64,000 nucleotides of DNA, taken from Rhexocercosporidium sp. MPI-PUGE-AT-0058. Taxonomy: Eukaryota; Ascomycota; Leotiomycetes; Helotiales. The stretch is from contig JAGTJL010000015.1 in assembly GCA_020746875.1 (NCBI GenBank), positions 1,922,001 to 1,986,000 of the forward strand. The letters run 5' to 3'. Made by a program: the position numbers and the translations under genes. Shown in pieces: positions 45,100 to 57,507 of this stretch (position 1 is the stretch's first letter; the number at the start of each line of letters is the position of its first letter). The notes below the pieces were generated by a model. It saw only the letters and a program-made list of their open reading frames with translations. It made no database searches and was not told the DNA's origin.

Positions 45100-46972
45100 C
45101 AGTTAATATATTCTTTTATTGCCGATTCTCCGAATCCTCGTATAAGATACGATATAATTAGTACGTTTTTAGTTTTACAAAAGGTTTAAAAAGTCTTTCG
45201 TAATAAGTCTTTAAGTTATCTCGAGAATTAATTTATATTTGGTTTTATAATATTTCTGCGATAATTTCTTATACGTCTTTTACGTTTATTTGTATCGCTA
45301 TTTGCCGAAACGGTATATCGTCGGCTAAGATTAGTTAAACGTACGTCCGAAAAACGCTGTTCTCGACGTCCGCCGTTCTTTAAGCGATGCGTAAATTATT
45401 CCGAAAGATTATTTTGTATTTCTTATTTTACTGCGGCCTTCCGCGTAAGACGACTTCTGGTTTAATATAAGTGATTTTTATATTAACGTTTATTTAATAT
45501 TTAATATTAAAAGTCTCGCGGGTAAAGTATTTTTTTTATTATATAACTTGCTAGACTTTATACTTTTGAGATCCGGAGAGCGTTAGTCTCGGTAATATAG
45601 CGTTATTTTAGTATTAGGAATCTTCGCTCCTCTTGATATTAATTATATTTTCTGGGCTTTATACTTTACGTATAATCTCGGATACTCGCTGCTAAATATA
45701 TTACTTATTTTACTGAATTTAGTCGCTGGACTTAGGTCTTATTATATATTAACGGATATAATTATTGTTCGTTTCGTTTTATTTATTATTTTCTTTATTG
45801 TTATTACTTTTGATTTAATTATTAATATAATTAGCGTTAAGCTCGTTTATTGTTATATAATAATAAGTAACGTTAATCTGAACTTTTTTTAATAAAAGAA
45901 GAAAAGATATATTAGTAATATTGTACGCTTTTTGTCTTATAAAACTGAGTTATTTCTTTTTAATACTCTTTTTGCGGTGCGAGCTTATTATATGCCCCGG
46001 AAAGCTATATTCGTAATATAGCTTCTTCTCGCGCCGTTCGTTCATAACTTTCTTCGATAGCCCTTCTTATTATGCTTTGCTTTTTCTTTTTTTATAAATA
46101 ACGTCGTATTTTATAGAATCTGATTATTGGTTATTCTTAGGATTCCTTTATTGTCGGCGCTCTTCGTTTTATCGGTGGCCAGACTGTTTCTGGCCTCCTC
46201 TTACGTACGTCTGCTATTCGCGTTTGAACTCGTATAAGCGGTTATCGATTCGGACGGTTTATTCGATAAAAGTAAAGATATTTTTGACTTAAAGGTCGAT
46301 CCGAGTGAATTCTAATCGGATATAATTCTTAAGCCCCCGTCGATAATAGCTAATAAGTAATTAGGAATTCCAGTTAGTCTTATTAGCGTATTTCTAGAAT
46401 TCCGTAGCGTAAGTTATTATATTATTAATTTGTTTTAAGTTATATAAATAAGTCTTTGTCGTTTTAATTTTATTAATATCGCCGAATATTCGCCGGATTT
46501 CTTTCTTGAATTCTCTTTAGGTTTTAAATATAATCTGTATAACGAGTATAGCTTTATAAGTATCTTCGTTCTCGAAGTAATCCTTAAGGAACGGCTCGAT
46601 CCATCGTATAACTTCGCTTCTAAGGTACGATACCGTCTAAAGGGCGTAGCTCTCGCTAGTAAGGAATTTATCGTCGTTAAAGTATTAATAGAATTCCACT
46701 TAAAAGATAAAAGTCTTTAAGTCTCTTTAGTTTCCTTAAAAAATATCGGAAAGCTTAACTTTTAAAGTTTCTTTAAGTTCGTGCGTTAAATTATTTTAAG
46801 TATTAAGCATTTCTTTATCTTCGCTTTCTTTATAATTCTTCTTTTTAAGAGTAGGTACGGATAATAAAAGGGTGTTAATAATACTGCTTTATAAGCTAAG
46901 TATTTAATTCTTAATTAAAGAAGTTGATATAATATACGTGAATCGGTACTTTTAATAAGAAAGTGCTTAAAG
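45100..46972 (-). pseudogene. Element B gag and protease relic
   Basis: A zinc knuckle is readable on the minus strand near 45970-46021 as LYYEYSFPGHIISSH. Reversing Tyr to Cys gives C-x2-C-x4-H; the fourth ligand position is His rather than Cys. The remainder extends to the 5' LTR without a recognisable fold. Confidence 0.55.
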
Positions 46973-47439
46973 TATTACGATCCGTATATTTACTCGGTAT
47001 AAATACGGTAAGTTAGATATTAATCTTAATGATCGAGAAGTAAGTATATCACGTACGATAAAATAAATAATAATTAATATAAGTGAAATACTATTTTTAG
47101 TTGAGCACGAAGCTCTTATTTAATAGCAGACGTGTTAGTCTTATATAAAACCTTCGTTCTCTTTAGATCTCGAGGATCCTAAGGTCCTCGAGTTCCCTGG
47201 ATCCCTGAATCTTAAAGATCTTAAGATTTATTACGTAACTTATAATCGCGGAAACCCGCGGTTATAATACTACTTTTAAGATTATATTATAAATAAAATG
47301 CTTTAAGTATAAGTAAATTCTAGGACTTCGTTGAGTCTTAAGAGCCGCGTTCCTAGGAATTACTCGGTTCTTAGGATTATAATAACTCTTAGAATATTTC
47401 TTCCTGGGACTTAGTAATCGTCTAGGAGCGTCCGTAATA
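46973..47439 (-). repeat. 5' LTR of element B
   Basis: 467 bp partner of 40622-41088, TATTACGA...CGTAATA (originally TGTTACG...CGTAACA), followed by TSD TTACG. Confidence 0.9.
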
Positions 47440-47449
47440 TTACGTCCGC

Positions 47450-47770
47450 GTAATTATAGCTATAACTATATCGTCTTTTAAGTCGTTATAGTCGTTAATA
47501 TTAACATTATAAGCCTTTAGCCATTTAAGAAGAGCTTTTAGCGGGCCTTTAGCGTTAGGGTACTCGAGATGAAATCGTTTAACTATATGCGGAGCCGTCA
47601 TAACATTTAAGCATGAGTATTATTCTAGATCTTTGTCGGCGCCTAGTTACTTAATGCGGTAGAATAACTTATTTCGTACGACTTTAAAGCTAAGAATGCC
47701 TTTAATTTCTTACTCGTCCTACTTAAGTAAGAGTTAAATAAGTGCCGACGTAACTTTAGCTTATTTAAGT
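47450..47770 (-). pseudogene. Element C chromodomain relic
   Basis: Minus strand: GILSFKVVRNKLFYRIK*LG, ADKDLE*YSCLNVMTAPHIV, KRFHLEYPNAKG and ALLKWLKAYN. It follows the gypsy-type chromodomain pattern (KVKWxGWxxDPxWYPxSNFxxxPxLLxxFH). It ends the polyprotein about 20 bp from the purine tract, so C has no room for an antisense frame of the B/D type. Confidence 0.65.
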
Positions 47771-47999
47771 AAAAGGTTATTAACGTATTTACGGAGCGAG
47801 TGTAAGTAAAAGACAAAGTGAATTAATTAGTTTTTTAAGAGCTTAACTCTTTAACTCTTTCTTTTTTTAGCGACTACTTTAATAAGGCCGTACTACTTGT
47901 CGGACAGCTTCTTTAAGGGCCGGTCGACATTTCAGTTTCGAGTGTCGATTAATATTAAGTCGCCAACGTCTTAATCGATAGCGCGTCGACTACAATTAG

Positions 48000-49450
48000 T
48001 TAAGCGTTCTATTTTTTCTTATTAAGCTTTTAGTAACGATTATATAACTTTTATAACTTTTTTTATACGTAAGGTAACTTATAAAGCTTCTTTGCGGTTA
48101 AGCTTCTTTATTGTCGTAATAAGTGATTTTAAGTTTATTAAGTCTTAAGAAGACTTCGGCTTTATATCGTTAAGTAGCCGAAAAGGCGTGAGGTTATTAA
48201 AAGACTTGTAAAATAAAGTAAGTTACGTAATATTTATAATAAATAAGAGGTTACTTTAATTATTTTAATAATAATAGTAGAAGGGGCGGAGCTATTACTT
48301 AATATATTAGTTTATTACCTTAGTCTAGCCGTCGACATTAAAGTTATATACCGTCGTTAGCTTTACTTTAATACTAAAGATATAATAATATTCTTTTTAA
48401 AAAGAAGAGACTAATTACGGTTTACGGTCCAAAAGAATTAAATCCGGCATGTCGAAGTAATAAGTCTAATAAACAAAAAAGAAGGTAGTTATTCCTTTAA
48501 TTATAATTGTGTCGTAATAAGGTATAAAGACCGGTTTCTTAATAGGCGGTCTATAATTACTATAATAAAGTTATAGCTACTCTTATTTAATAATAATTTC
48601 GTAAAATTTATTATAAAGTATTAATATAGCTAGGCGGGGATAAATAAAGAATATAAAAAACTAAGTGTCTTATCTCTTTTAGCCTTTTATTTAAAGTAAT
48701 TATAATTTGCGACGTAACGACTTACGTTAATAAAAAGGCCATTTTAATAATATTTACGGCTTAATAATACTTTTATTTTCCCGATTTTAATATAAGCGAC
48801 TAAGGGTTACGAGTGTATATATCGTAATAACGACGTGTGAAGCTCCAGCGGTTTTATAAGCACTTTTAAACGTCTTTAAAAAAGAAGCTTGCCGTTAAAT
48901 AACTCGTAGTTTAAGTCGTTCTCGCGGGCTTTTTATTGAAAAGGCTTTAATAAAGAAGACTCTTTATTAGCCGTAAGTACTTGGTCGATTACGTCGTATT
49001 CGGCGATATTATAGGTAATTATAAAATTAAAGTCTAACTTATTTAAGGTAAATGCCTTTGAGTCGATTAATATAAGATTTTATTTTAAAGCTTACTTTAT
49101 CTTCTGGTCGGCCTCTTAGTTTGCCTCTTAGTCTACTTCTTAATTTACTTTTACGGGAGTTAAAGAGGCGGCTAAAGTGGCGGCTATACGACTACTCCGC
49201 ACATACCGTTTTATAATTTTTAATTAGGCATTTTACGCCGTTATTAAACGGAGAGTAGTTTTATAAGGGAGAGGTATGTTTAAATACTTTAGTTAAGCGG
49301 CCTCGGCTAAGGGACGTTTTTTTTTAAAAGTATTTTATTTATTAATTTAATTATTCGTTTAAGAAACCCTACTTAATATGTTTCTCGATTAGGCAATCGC
49401 GACAGCTTAAAGGAGTCGACGGCTATTAATTAGAGGTCAGCGGTAATTAG
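48000..49450 (-). pseudogene. Element C integrase relic
   Basis: Minus strand pieces: YNFIIVIIDRLLRNRSLYLI (core beginning with the IDRLTK-like motif near 48500), TRLITSTCRI*FFWT and LTTVYNFNVDG*TKVIN*Y (HPQTDGQTE region) near 48340. These fit gypsy integrase order. Confidence 0.65.
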
Positions 49451-49599
49451 AGGGTCGATTTTGTCGTCTGTAATAAGTTATTAATTACGAATGGCTCGCT
49501 TACGAGCCTCCGTTATTATAAGGTCTTAATTTCTTTAAGAAAAAGTATTAATAAGAATATTTATAATTTTAATATAATATATAATTGTGAAATAGAATT

Positions 49600-51010
49600 C
49601 CGCGAAGAACTCGACCTAACGTGCTTATTTAGCCGTAAAATCTTTAATAGTTATAAAGTACTTTAAAGCTTAATAATTTATATATATATAAACGTTCTTT
49701 TAAGCACTTAATAATTTCAGGCGATATTATTTAAACGACCGGAAGATTATTAGTATCTCTTTATTGTAAATCAAATAATTAAGCTTAAGATTCGCTATAG
49801 TCTTAAAAAAGTAATTTATAAAGTAGAAAATGCCGTCTTCTTAAAGTTAAAATAATACGTTAATAATAACTTTATTAAAAGAGTCAGTCTCTAGCCGCGT
49901 TTATTTTACCGAGTCGTAATAATAAAAGACTAGTATAAATTAAAGGGCTTCTCAGAGAGTTTCGTACGCGTTTTTGTAGGCGTTATTAAAGTTAAAGGGC
50001 ACGTCCTTCTTAATAAGTATTATAAGGAGTCAAGCGATGCGATTATAATCTTTAATAAATCGACAATAAAAGTTATAAAAACTAAGGTAACTTTATACGT
50101 CACGTATATTACCGGCGTATTTTTAATTTTTAATTACGTTGACTTTTTTTAAATTTACTTTTATATTATCGACATTAATAATAAAACCTAAGAATTTTAT
50201 TTTTTATATATTAAACTCGGACTTTTTAATGTCGGCTTAAAGTCCGTGTGCTTATAGTATTACTATAACTTTTTTAACGTGTATTTCGTGTTTTTTAAGG
50301 GTTAACGAGTATATAAGGATATTATTTATATAAGCCGCGTAAAAGTCGTTTAAATGTTTTATTAAAATATTATTAATAAACTGCTAAAAGGTCGCCGGGC
50401 TATTTGTAAGGCTAAAGGGGAGGACTTTATATTTATACGTGTTAAATTAAGTGCGGAAGGTTATATAGTCTTCGCTCTCGGGAGACATACGAATGTAGTG
50501 GAAAACTTATTATATATCGAGCTTAATAAAGACCTTTACTTTATAAATACGTGTTATTATTTCATCGATTAAAGGAATTAAGTACGGGTCCTTCTTAAAT
50601 AAAGCATTTAGCTTTCGGTAGTCAACGTATAATTAAAGATTACTATTAGCTTTTTTAGCGAAAAGAATAAAGGCCGTATATAATACGCTAAAGGGCTCGA
50701 TAAAACCTTTATATAAGTTATTTATAATATATCGTTTAGTTTTTAATAACTATTTTTTAATTATACGTTAAAGAGATTTAAAAAATAAGTCGTTTTCTTT
50801 AATAAACTTAATTTAATAGTCTACGTCTTAACGGTGCGCGGGTAGCTTATCGAAGGCTTGCCGGGAAAAGAGAAAAATATACTTTTAATATTTTACCGGG
50901 AGCTTCTTACTTATTAACTCGTCGTCTTATATATATTTAACTTTTAGGGCTTCTTTTGGGGTTAAGTCTTTATTTATTAATGTGAGCTCGACACTTAATT
51001 AATTTAAGGC
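49600..51010 (-). pseudogene. Element C reverse transcriptase and RNase H relic
   Basis: LYVDYRKLNALFKKDPYLIP, VFIKLDI**VFHYIRMSPES, YKYKVLPFSLTNSPATFQ and YAAYINNILIY (box at 50321-50332, both Asp to Asn), followed by KSEFNI*KIKFLGFII and the RNase H strand LETDSFNKVIINVLF. A clear gypsy RT. Confidence 0.85.
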
Positions 51011-51899
51011 CTTTCGTCGGCGGTGAGTCAACTTTTAGTCGATTTTATATACCGACGTTATAAAGGTTTTTATTTTATTCTTTTTAGCCTTCTTAAGTCG
51101 GAGGTACGTCGTAAATATTACTGCTGCCGATATTAAGAAGATTTTCGTAATAAGCGCCTTATATTAATAATTCGCTAGAGAAGTTTTACGAGCTTTTTTG
51201 TCTTTAAGTAATAATCTCAGATTATAAAATATTAAAGGGTTTAATTAATCTTTTATAATACGTAAGCGCTTCTTAACCTCTTTAATAAAGCTCGAGGGTC
51301 GAGTCGGCGAGACGCTAATTATAAGTTATATAAAGACTTTGAACTTAAAGGAATCGTCGAGTGCCGCAATTCTAGCTTACCTTCGGCGATAATTATTTAA
51401 GTCTAAGAGGGCGTCCCTTCGTTTTATATTAAGCTAATAAGACTTAATAATTGACTTATTAAAATAATTAATATTAATAAAGACTCGCTAGTCGAAGTAC
51501 GGCTATATAAGTATATTTAACGGCTATTCTAACCAGTTATAGTTCTTTATATATAATTACTTTAAGTCGTAATACTTAAAGAACTTCCGACTAATTAAGA
51601 CGTCGGTATTTCTTAAGTTAGTTATTAAAAAAAGGAAGTTAATTCGCCGGTAGTCGATAATTAAGATAAGTAAGACAGCCGTATCGATTGGCTTGCCTTT
51701 CTTATTATTATAATTAATTAAAACGATTAGCTAAGGAAGTATTATAAAAGAAATATTAAATTACTTAACGAGTCGGTATATAAGGGAAGTTTTAATTATA
51801 TTGAAAATATTTACTTTATTATTAATATATATAAATATTTTAATAAAGAATTTATTCCTTTTTAATTTAATATTAATTAAGAATTATTATCTTTTAATA

Positions 51900-53618
51900 A
51901 GAATACGGAAATTAAATATTAAGTCTTTTTATAAATTATGGCCTACGTTAAGGTATAAGTCTTTGTTACGGCTTAAGAGTTTTTAAAAGCTCGTCGCTCT
52001 TTAATTCTTTGCTTACGACTAACTCGGAAATTAACTTATTAAAGGCTTAGTCTCTTTGGCGCTTAAGGCAATCGCTAGCCTAGTAGCTAGTCTTATTATA
52101 ATAAAGGCAAATATTAAAGGAAACGTCTTTAAGAGTAAAAGATAATATAAAAGACTTAAGGCGGCGGAAAAACGAAGCCGGAGATGGCGAGCGCAAGCGA
52201 ACCTTTAGCGACAGTCTATAAGTTAATATTAAAAGTCTTCGTGCCATTATAGCCGACGTAAGAAAAGTTATACGCCAGCCTTCCTTTTTAAAAATACCGC
52301 GCGCGTTATAATTATTAAAAGTAACGTTAGCTTAAGCCTTACGAGTCGTTACGGCCTCCTTTAATATAATACTACAGGATTTTCGATTTTTAATAATTAA
52401 GAATTCGTTTAAAATTATATAATTTCCGTTTATTTTATACTTTTTTATATAAATTATACGCTTAAGGGCCAAAGAGACCTTTTCGCACACGTTCTTAAAC
52501 TAGCAAGAGTAAGCAATTTTATTAATAATAATATAAGAGGTGAATTTAACTCGGAAGTCGTTAGAAATTATATTACCTATTAATAGCTAGTTATACATTC
52601 TTTTAATAGCTTAGACTCGGTTATAATTAAAGAATCGCTAGTTTAAGGCCGTTAAAACGTCGACGGCAGTCTCAAAAGTACCGGTAAATTCAAGGTCTAT
52701 ATATTAAAAGATAATAGTCTTTGCCTTATTAGCGGTATATCGAAAATAAGCCTTAACTTATAATATTTTATTCTTAAAGTTACTTAAGTACTCTTTTATA
52801 AATAGCTTTATTTTCATCTTTTAAACATTATACTCGATATCGCCTTTATAGTCGTTAAAAAGAATACGGGGGTACTTAACTTTAAAGGGCTTTATAGCTT
52901 AAACCGAATTATTTAACTTTAATAAGTAATAATCGGTAATTAATTAAAGGTCCGCCGTAAAAGCACGTACTAATCGATTGCTTTAAGGGGAGGGAGTGTG
53001 AGTCTCTTAGCGGGGGTTATTAAGAGTATATTAATCGAGGGCTTACTTAATAGCGGCAATAATAGTAAAGCTAACGGAAATCTCGATTAATTAATTTACT
53101 TTTACTTATTAAGCGGAGGTAAGGCCTTTTATAATAGCGGTAGGCTCTAGCGAAGCGTTAAAGTAGTTTTAAGGTTTATTTTCCGAGTCGGAATTAAGTT
53201 CTTCGAAGTTATTAGGTTCTTTTATAAGAGTCTCGACCAAAAGAATAAAGATATCGGTAAAGCCTAGCCGTAAGAGGGCGCTTCTTTCTTTAGAGCTTCG
53301 CCGACGGGGGGGAGAAGTCGGAAATAATAGTAGTATAAGGTAAAGAAGTATTTGAGGTTGTTAATCGATTTATTAATTAAATATAAATTAAAGTCGAAGT
53401 TCGAATAGCGCGCGTTAAATTATATAAGGCAAGTTAATAATAAAAGGTTTTTTAACTTTTTTTAAGGCAATTTACTATTAATAAAGAAGTACTTATTTAT
53501 TAAATAAGCTAAAGTATTAAAGTTCGTTATTAATTTACTATAAGGACAAGAAAACGTAACGCGTGAGACTTAATAAAATATAACGCTTTATAGCGAAGGA
53601 GTTCTTAGTCTTTTCTTA
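51900..53618 (-). pseudogene. Element C gag relic with CCHC knuckle
   Basis: The zinc knuckle at 52068-52109 (minus) reads CLYYNKTSYQASDC, where the Q position is now a stop. Reversing RIP gives C-x2-C-x4-H-x4-C; one Cys and the His are now Tyr. Upstream sequence to the 5' LTR is acidic and lysine-rich without further motifs. Confidence 0.6.
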
Positions 53619-53873
53619 TATTACGGCTAATTAAAGGTTAATACAATGTAAGAAATAGCTTTATATTTAAACTTAAAGCTATACTTAAAATTAAAAAGAA
53701 AAGATAAAGAAAAAAAGAAAGCTCTTTATAAGAGGGAGCTCTAATATAAATACATAAAGAGTCCTCCTAGCCTTTCCCGATTAGGCCTAGCGCCATGGTT
53801 GCCATGCTAAGGCGATGCTACGAGCGATGCCGAGCTCACTCGGTTAGAATACGAGGCGCCAAGAATCGTAACA
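53619..53873 (-). repeat. 5' LTR of element C
   Basis: 255 bp partner of 40341-40595, ending CGTAACA, followed by TSD CTAGG. Confidence 0.9.
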
Positions 53874-54959
53874 CTAGGTAAAGGAAACAAGAATCGACGC
53901 CTTAAGATAGCCAGATATTACCTTGCGGTTAAGGTAATCTAGAACAATAAAGTATACGCTAATTCCGAGAACTTTATTAATTAAATTAAATAAGATTACT
54001 TATATACTTTAGAATACCTTCTCTTCGATTAAAAACCTCGTCTTCTTGTCCTCGATGCTTTTGCCCCTCATAAATACACTGGAAAGAAAGTCCCTGTAAA
54101 CGAATCTATAAAGGCGAAGGTAAGGAGATTAAAAATAAAGAGACTAAATCAGCAGATTCGAGATGAGTTTTTAAAGCTTAACGTCACTTTATTTCTTATA
54201 TTTAGAGGCTGTATTAACTACGTTTAAGTGCTTAATGTCGCAATTAACTTACTTTTAAAGGCGATAATTAAAGAGTTAAAAGAAGTGTATATTAATTAAA
54301 ACCTAGAGAAGTAAAATAATAATAAGTACTTTATTTAAGACCGTAGAATTTTACTTATAAATTAGGTGGGAGAAGCCTAGTTACAAATTCATTTCAAGCA
54401 CAAATAAACTATTGTTAAGACCTTTAAAAACCTTAATTTATCGTTAAATCCTAACGGCTCTAAAGACAGCGAATTAAAGATTAAAGACCTCCTAAATATC
54501 TTTATCGACGACTATACCTCCTCCTCTGCGAACCTCACACCTATCGACGACGACGACGAATTTAAAGGCGATACAATTGTGGTTAAAGGCACGTATATTT
54601 TAGTGGAGGAGAAAGAAGCTCCGCGACAAGAAAAAGAAGACAATATTACGACAAATATAAGCAACGATATAAAGAGTGCTTTTGATTCCGATTTAGAGCT
54701 CGATTCGTTAAAAGAAGAGTTAGGAGACGAAAATCAGGACATGGCAAATATTATAAAGGAATAATAAATAAATAATTATTAAAATTAATACCTTTATTTA
54801 CACTTAAAATATGCGAGATCTTAAGTATTAGACCTAGGGATTCTTAATCCGCTATAGCGATATAATATAACCCGTGTTAAAATAATATTATAGGACCTAG
54901 CGCTGTATTAGGAGTGGCGAGTTCAGCGAGGGTGGCGCTGTATTACAATTAATACGGTA

Positions 54960-57317
54960 CTTATTATAATCTCTTAAGGACCTGACGAACGTAATTCTTA
55001 TATTAAAATAAATCCGTTAAATATACTAAGATGTTATTAAGATAAACGATATAAATAATATTTACGAGTCCTGTTAATGCGTTATTAATATATACTTAGA
55101 ATATCGCCGGCGTATTAAATAATCCGAACGGTATTACTTAATACTCGTAGTACTTATAATAAGTGCGGAATACAGTCTTTTATTCGTCTTCTTCTTTAAT
55201 TTTAATATAATAGTATATATTTTATAAATTTAAACTAGTAAGAATCTTCGCGTTCCGGAGTTTATTTAGCGTCTCGCTAATTAACGGTAAAGAGTATTAA
55301 TCTTTAATTATAATTTAGTTTAAAGCCTTATAATTAATATATAATCGAAGGCTATTATTTTTTTTAATTATAAACAGAATAAGAGCTCTAATTAAGCTCT
55401 TACTTTTCCTTATTTATTTTTTAACTTTAGAGGATTTAAAATAGCTTTAGAGAATCTTTAATTCCGTCTTAAAAAGGTTATAAATTAAGGAATATAAAAG
55501 CTTCGCACCTGGTTCTAGGTCGATAATATATTAGCGATTATATAATAAAAGTAACTTATTCTTTTTCTTTTTTTAAAAAAACGATTTTAAATTTATAATA
55601 TTATTATAAAATAATAAGTATATCGTCGGCGTTTAATAAGCGCGTAATATTAAAGCTAAGTATTATAACGTACGTAAGTGACTTTTTCTTATTAATAACT
55701 TATGTAAACTCTTTAAGTTTTATAATATTAAAGTTATAAGTATTTTTATTATTTAGTTTTAAAACTAATTTAAAGGTTAATTTCTTTTAATTAAAGCTAT
55801 CTTAGAATTAGGATTATACTCGGTATATTAATAACTTTTAGCCGGAGTATATTTAGCTTTATTTATTTAATTATATTTATAATCTCTACTTAAGCGAGAG
55901 CTATACTATAGATAATACTTTTATTACTAAAAAGGGTCTAAAATATCTTTAATCTTTTACTAGTGAGTTATAAGTTATACTTTTTTATTATAAGTTTCGA
56001 GATAAAATTATCTTCTGTTTTATTATTAATTAAGGCTATTAGCGTCTTTTATTTTCTATTTAATAAAATCTTTAATTAGATTTCTATCCTTTTACTTGTC
56101 GATTTTAATAAAGACGTAAAAGCTATCGTAAGTTAGGCGCTCTTTTGGCGTTTATTTTTAGACTCGCTGGTATTAATCTTTAGGCATTCGTTAACGTAAT
56201 AGCTAAGTTTATAATATAAGTAGTATTTAACTTTCGACTTATAACTTCCTTTTTTACCTTTTTTTAATTAAGATTTTATTTAAATTAACTTTATTAAATC
56301 GCTTTAGCCGGGAATTATTTCGCTTTTCGCTAGCTTTTCGTAAAAGCTTACGAAAAGGTTTTTATTTTTTATTTTTTAATTTTCTTTACTTTTTATTATT
56401 TCCTTTCGCTAAATTATAAGTTTTTTAAAAGGCAATAATAAAAATAACTTCTTTACGAGTCTATAGTTTATTAACTTATTTACTTTCGACGATCTTTTAA
56501 TAAACTTTAGGCCGAATCTTATTAAAAAGAATATCTCATAATTAGCGCTTTATAAAAAGCTCGAGGTATTTTTTTAATCTTTTTAAATAATTAATAAATT
56601 CACGAATAAGTTAATTAACTTTTTGTCGGGCTGTTTTATAAGCTTAAGAGTTAATTATCTTTTTTAAAATAAAAAGTAATTAAAGATTTTCTAAAAATTC
56701 TTTATAATTTTTTTAAGTTATTATATTAAGTTTTTTTTTAAGGTTTACTTCTTAAATCTTTCTTAAGTATTTGCCCGTTCTTTATAAAATAATATTACCG
56801 CTTTTTTAATCTTAATTATATTGGTCGGGAATTCTTTAAAATCGTAATTAAAAATACAATTATAAGTTTATAAATACTTTATAAATTCTCGATAGCTTTT
56901 TCTTTTATATTTTAAGAGAATTATATATTTACTTTTCTTTCGGCGTAAGGCCCGAAGTTCGTCGACTATTATTAAGAGACTCTTTATATTACTTTTATTA
57001 TTCGTAGGAGTCTTTAATTTAATAAGTTAAAGAAGCTAAGCTCTCGCTGCTACTTTAAGAGAGTATTACGTGAAATTATCGCCGTATATTCGATAATACT
57101 TAGCAATAAGACTGTCGAGGATATTATTCCGCTTTTTAAGAGCTTAAATTTGCTTTTATATCGCGGTAATATTATTTACTAGCGTATTTTTAACGATTTT
57201 TTAATATCCCGGGATATTTAATTGTTATCCTTATTAACTTAAGGCTATCGCTAATAATTCTTTAGTTTAAATTATTATATAATAATTAAACTAATAGTAA
57301 GAGAAAAGTAATTAAAA
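54960..57317 (-). pseudogene. Element A' gag, protease and reverse transcriptase (first part) relics
   Basis: Zinc knuckle near 56190-56240 reads VKYYLYYKLSYYVNECLK (three ligands to Tyr, last Cys kept). RT pieces: TVFRTYYKYYEY*VIPFGLF then NTPAIF*VYINNALTGLVN and IVYLNNILVY (box at 55033-55044, both Asp to Asn). The frame continues past pogo3 at 39103. Sequence and order match element A. Confidence 0.8.
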
Positions 57318-57507
57318 TATAATAATTACTAATACGCTAAAGTGATTATAATATAATAAAATAGCTAAAGGAGCGCTGTAAACTCGCTAGTAATATTTAA
57401 ATTTATATAAAAGCTAATTATTAAAGAAAGAAAATCACTTTTTCTCTTTTATTATCCTTATAAGGGCAGTGATTACGCAATCAGCGCTAAGAGCACAGAC
57501 TATTACA
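57318..57507 (-). repeat. 5' LTR of element A' (family A)
   Basis: 190 bp, inverted relative to the LTRs of A. Its outer end (GCAGTGATTACGCAATCAGC) keeps CpA and TpG, while the inner part is RIP-converted. Confidence 0.9.

Larger units (their letters stand above)
40622..47439 (-). mobile_element. Element B: Ty3/gypsy retrotransposon nested in element C
   Basis: 6,818 bp, LTRs of 467 bp (40622-41088, 46973-47439) and TSD TTACG at 40617-40621 and 47440-47444. Inserted only 26 bp inside C, next to its 3' LTR. Minus-strand gag-pol; a purine tract (complement of 41089-41103) precedes the left LTR. The innermost and therefore youngest element of nest 2, but still RIP-mutated throughout. Confidence 0.92.
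40341..53873 (-). mobile_element. Element C: Ty3/gypsy chromovirus-like, minus strand, hosting element B
   Basis: LTRs of 255 bp (40341-40595, 53619-53873) and TSD CTAGG at 40336-40340 and 53874-53878. Own length is about 6.7 kb without B. The complement of 40598-40612 gives the polypurine tract AAGAAAGGAGGG next to the left LTR, so the element reads leftward. Gag, RT, integrase and chromodomain are recognisable. Confidence 0.9.
39319..54764 (+). pseudogene. pogo3 transposase, split by element C but length-perfect when joined
   Basis: The first segment (39319-40340) starts MPPIPRIPSGPLLAGQ. It continues with YSYSREYKLTMVTY and FRWSPG*LAGFKHRYRIS (Tigger-type helix-turn-helix ending), then SKGVKTVTLRTVRSG and FADGVN*CKPLLIFKGKL (DDE core). 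The second segment (53879-54764) resumes GKGNKNRRLKIARYYLAVKV, LLVLDAFAPHKYTGK (catalytic Asp kept), ELKEVYIN and an acidic tail ending NQDMANIIKE. 1022 + 886 nt is exactly 636 codons, with no net indel; all defects are RIP-type stops or substitutions. The least damaged transposase here. Confidence 0.85.
39105..54957 (+). mobile_element. pogo3: Tigger/pogo-type DNA transposon carrying gypsy elements C and B
   Basis: Perfect 24-bp TIRs (CCGTATTAATTGTAATACAG plus CGCC at 39105-39128, complement at 54934-54957) with TA at 39103-39104 and 54958-54959. Subtracting element C and its TSD leaves about 2.3 kb. Inserted in the RT of element A'. Confidence 0.92.
39010..57507 (-). mobile_element. Element A': second chromovirus of family A (3' truncated), with nested pogo3
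   Basis: 5' LTR at 57318-57507, with gag, protease and RT running leftward to 54960. The RT continues on the far side of pogo3 at 39103-39010, with frame kept if one TA is retained. It then ends abruptly against the DUF7580-like relic: the rest of RT, RNase H, integrase and the 3' LTR are absent. The right flank is pogo4 sequence, so A' may have inserted into pogo4; a TSD cannot be tested without the 3' end. Confidence 0.8.
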
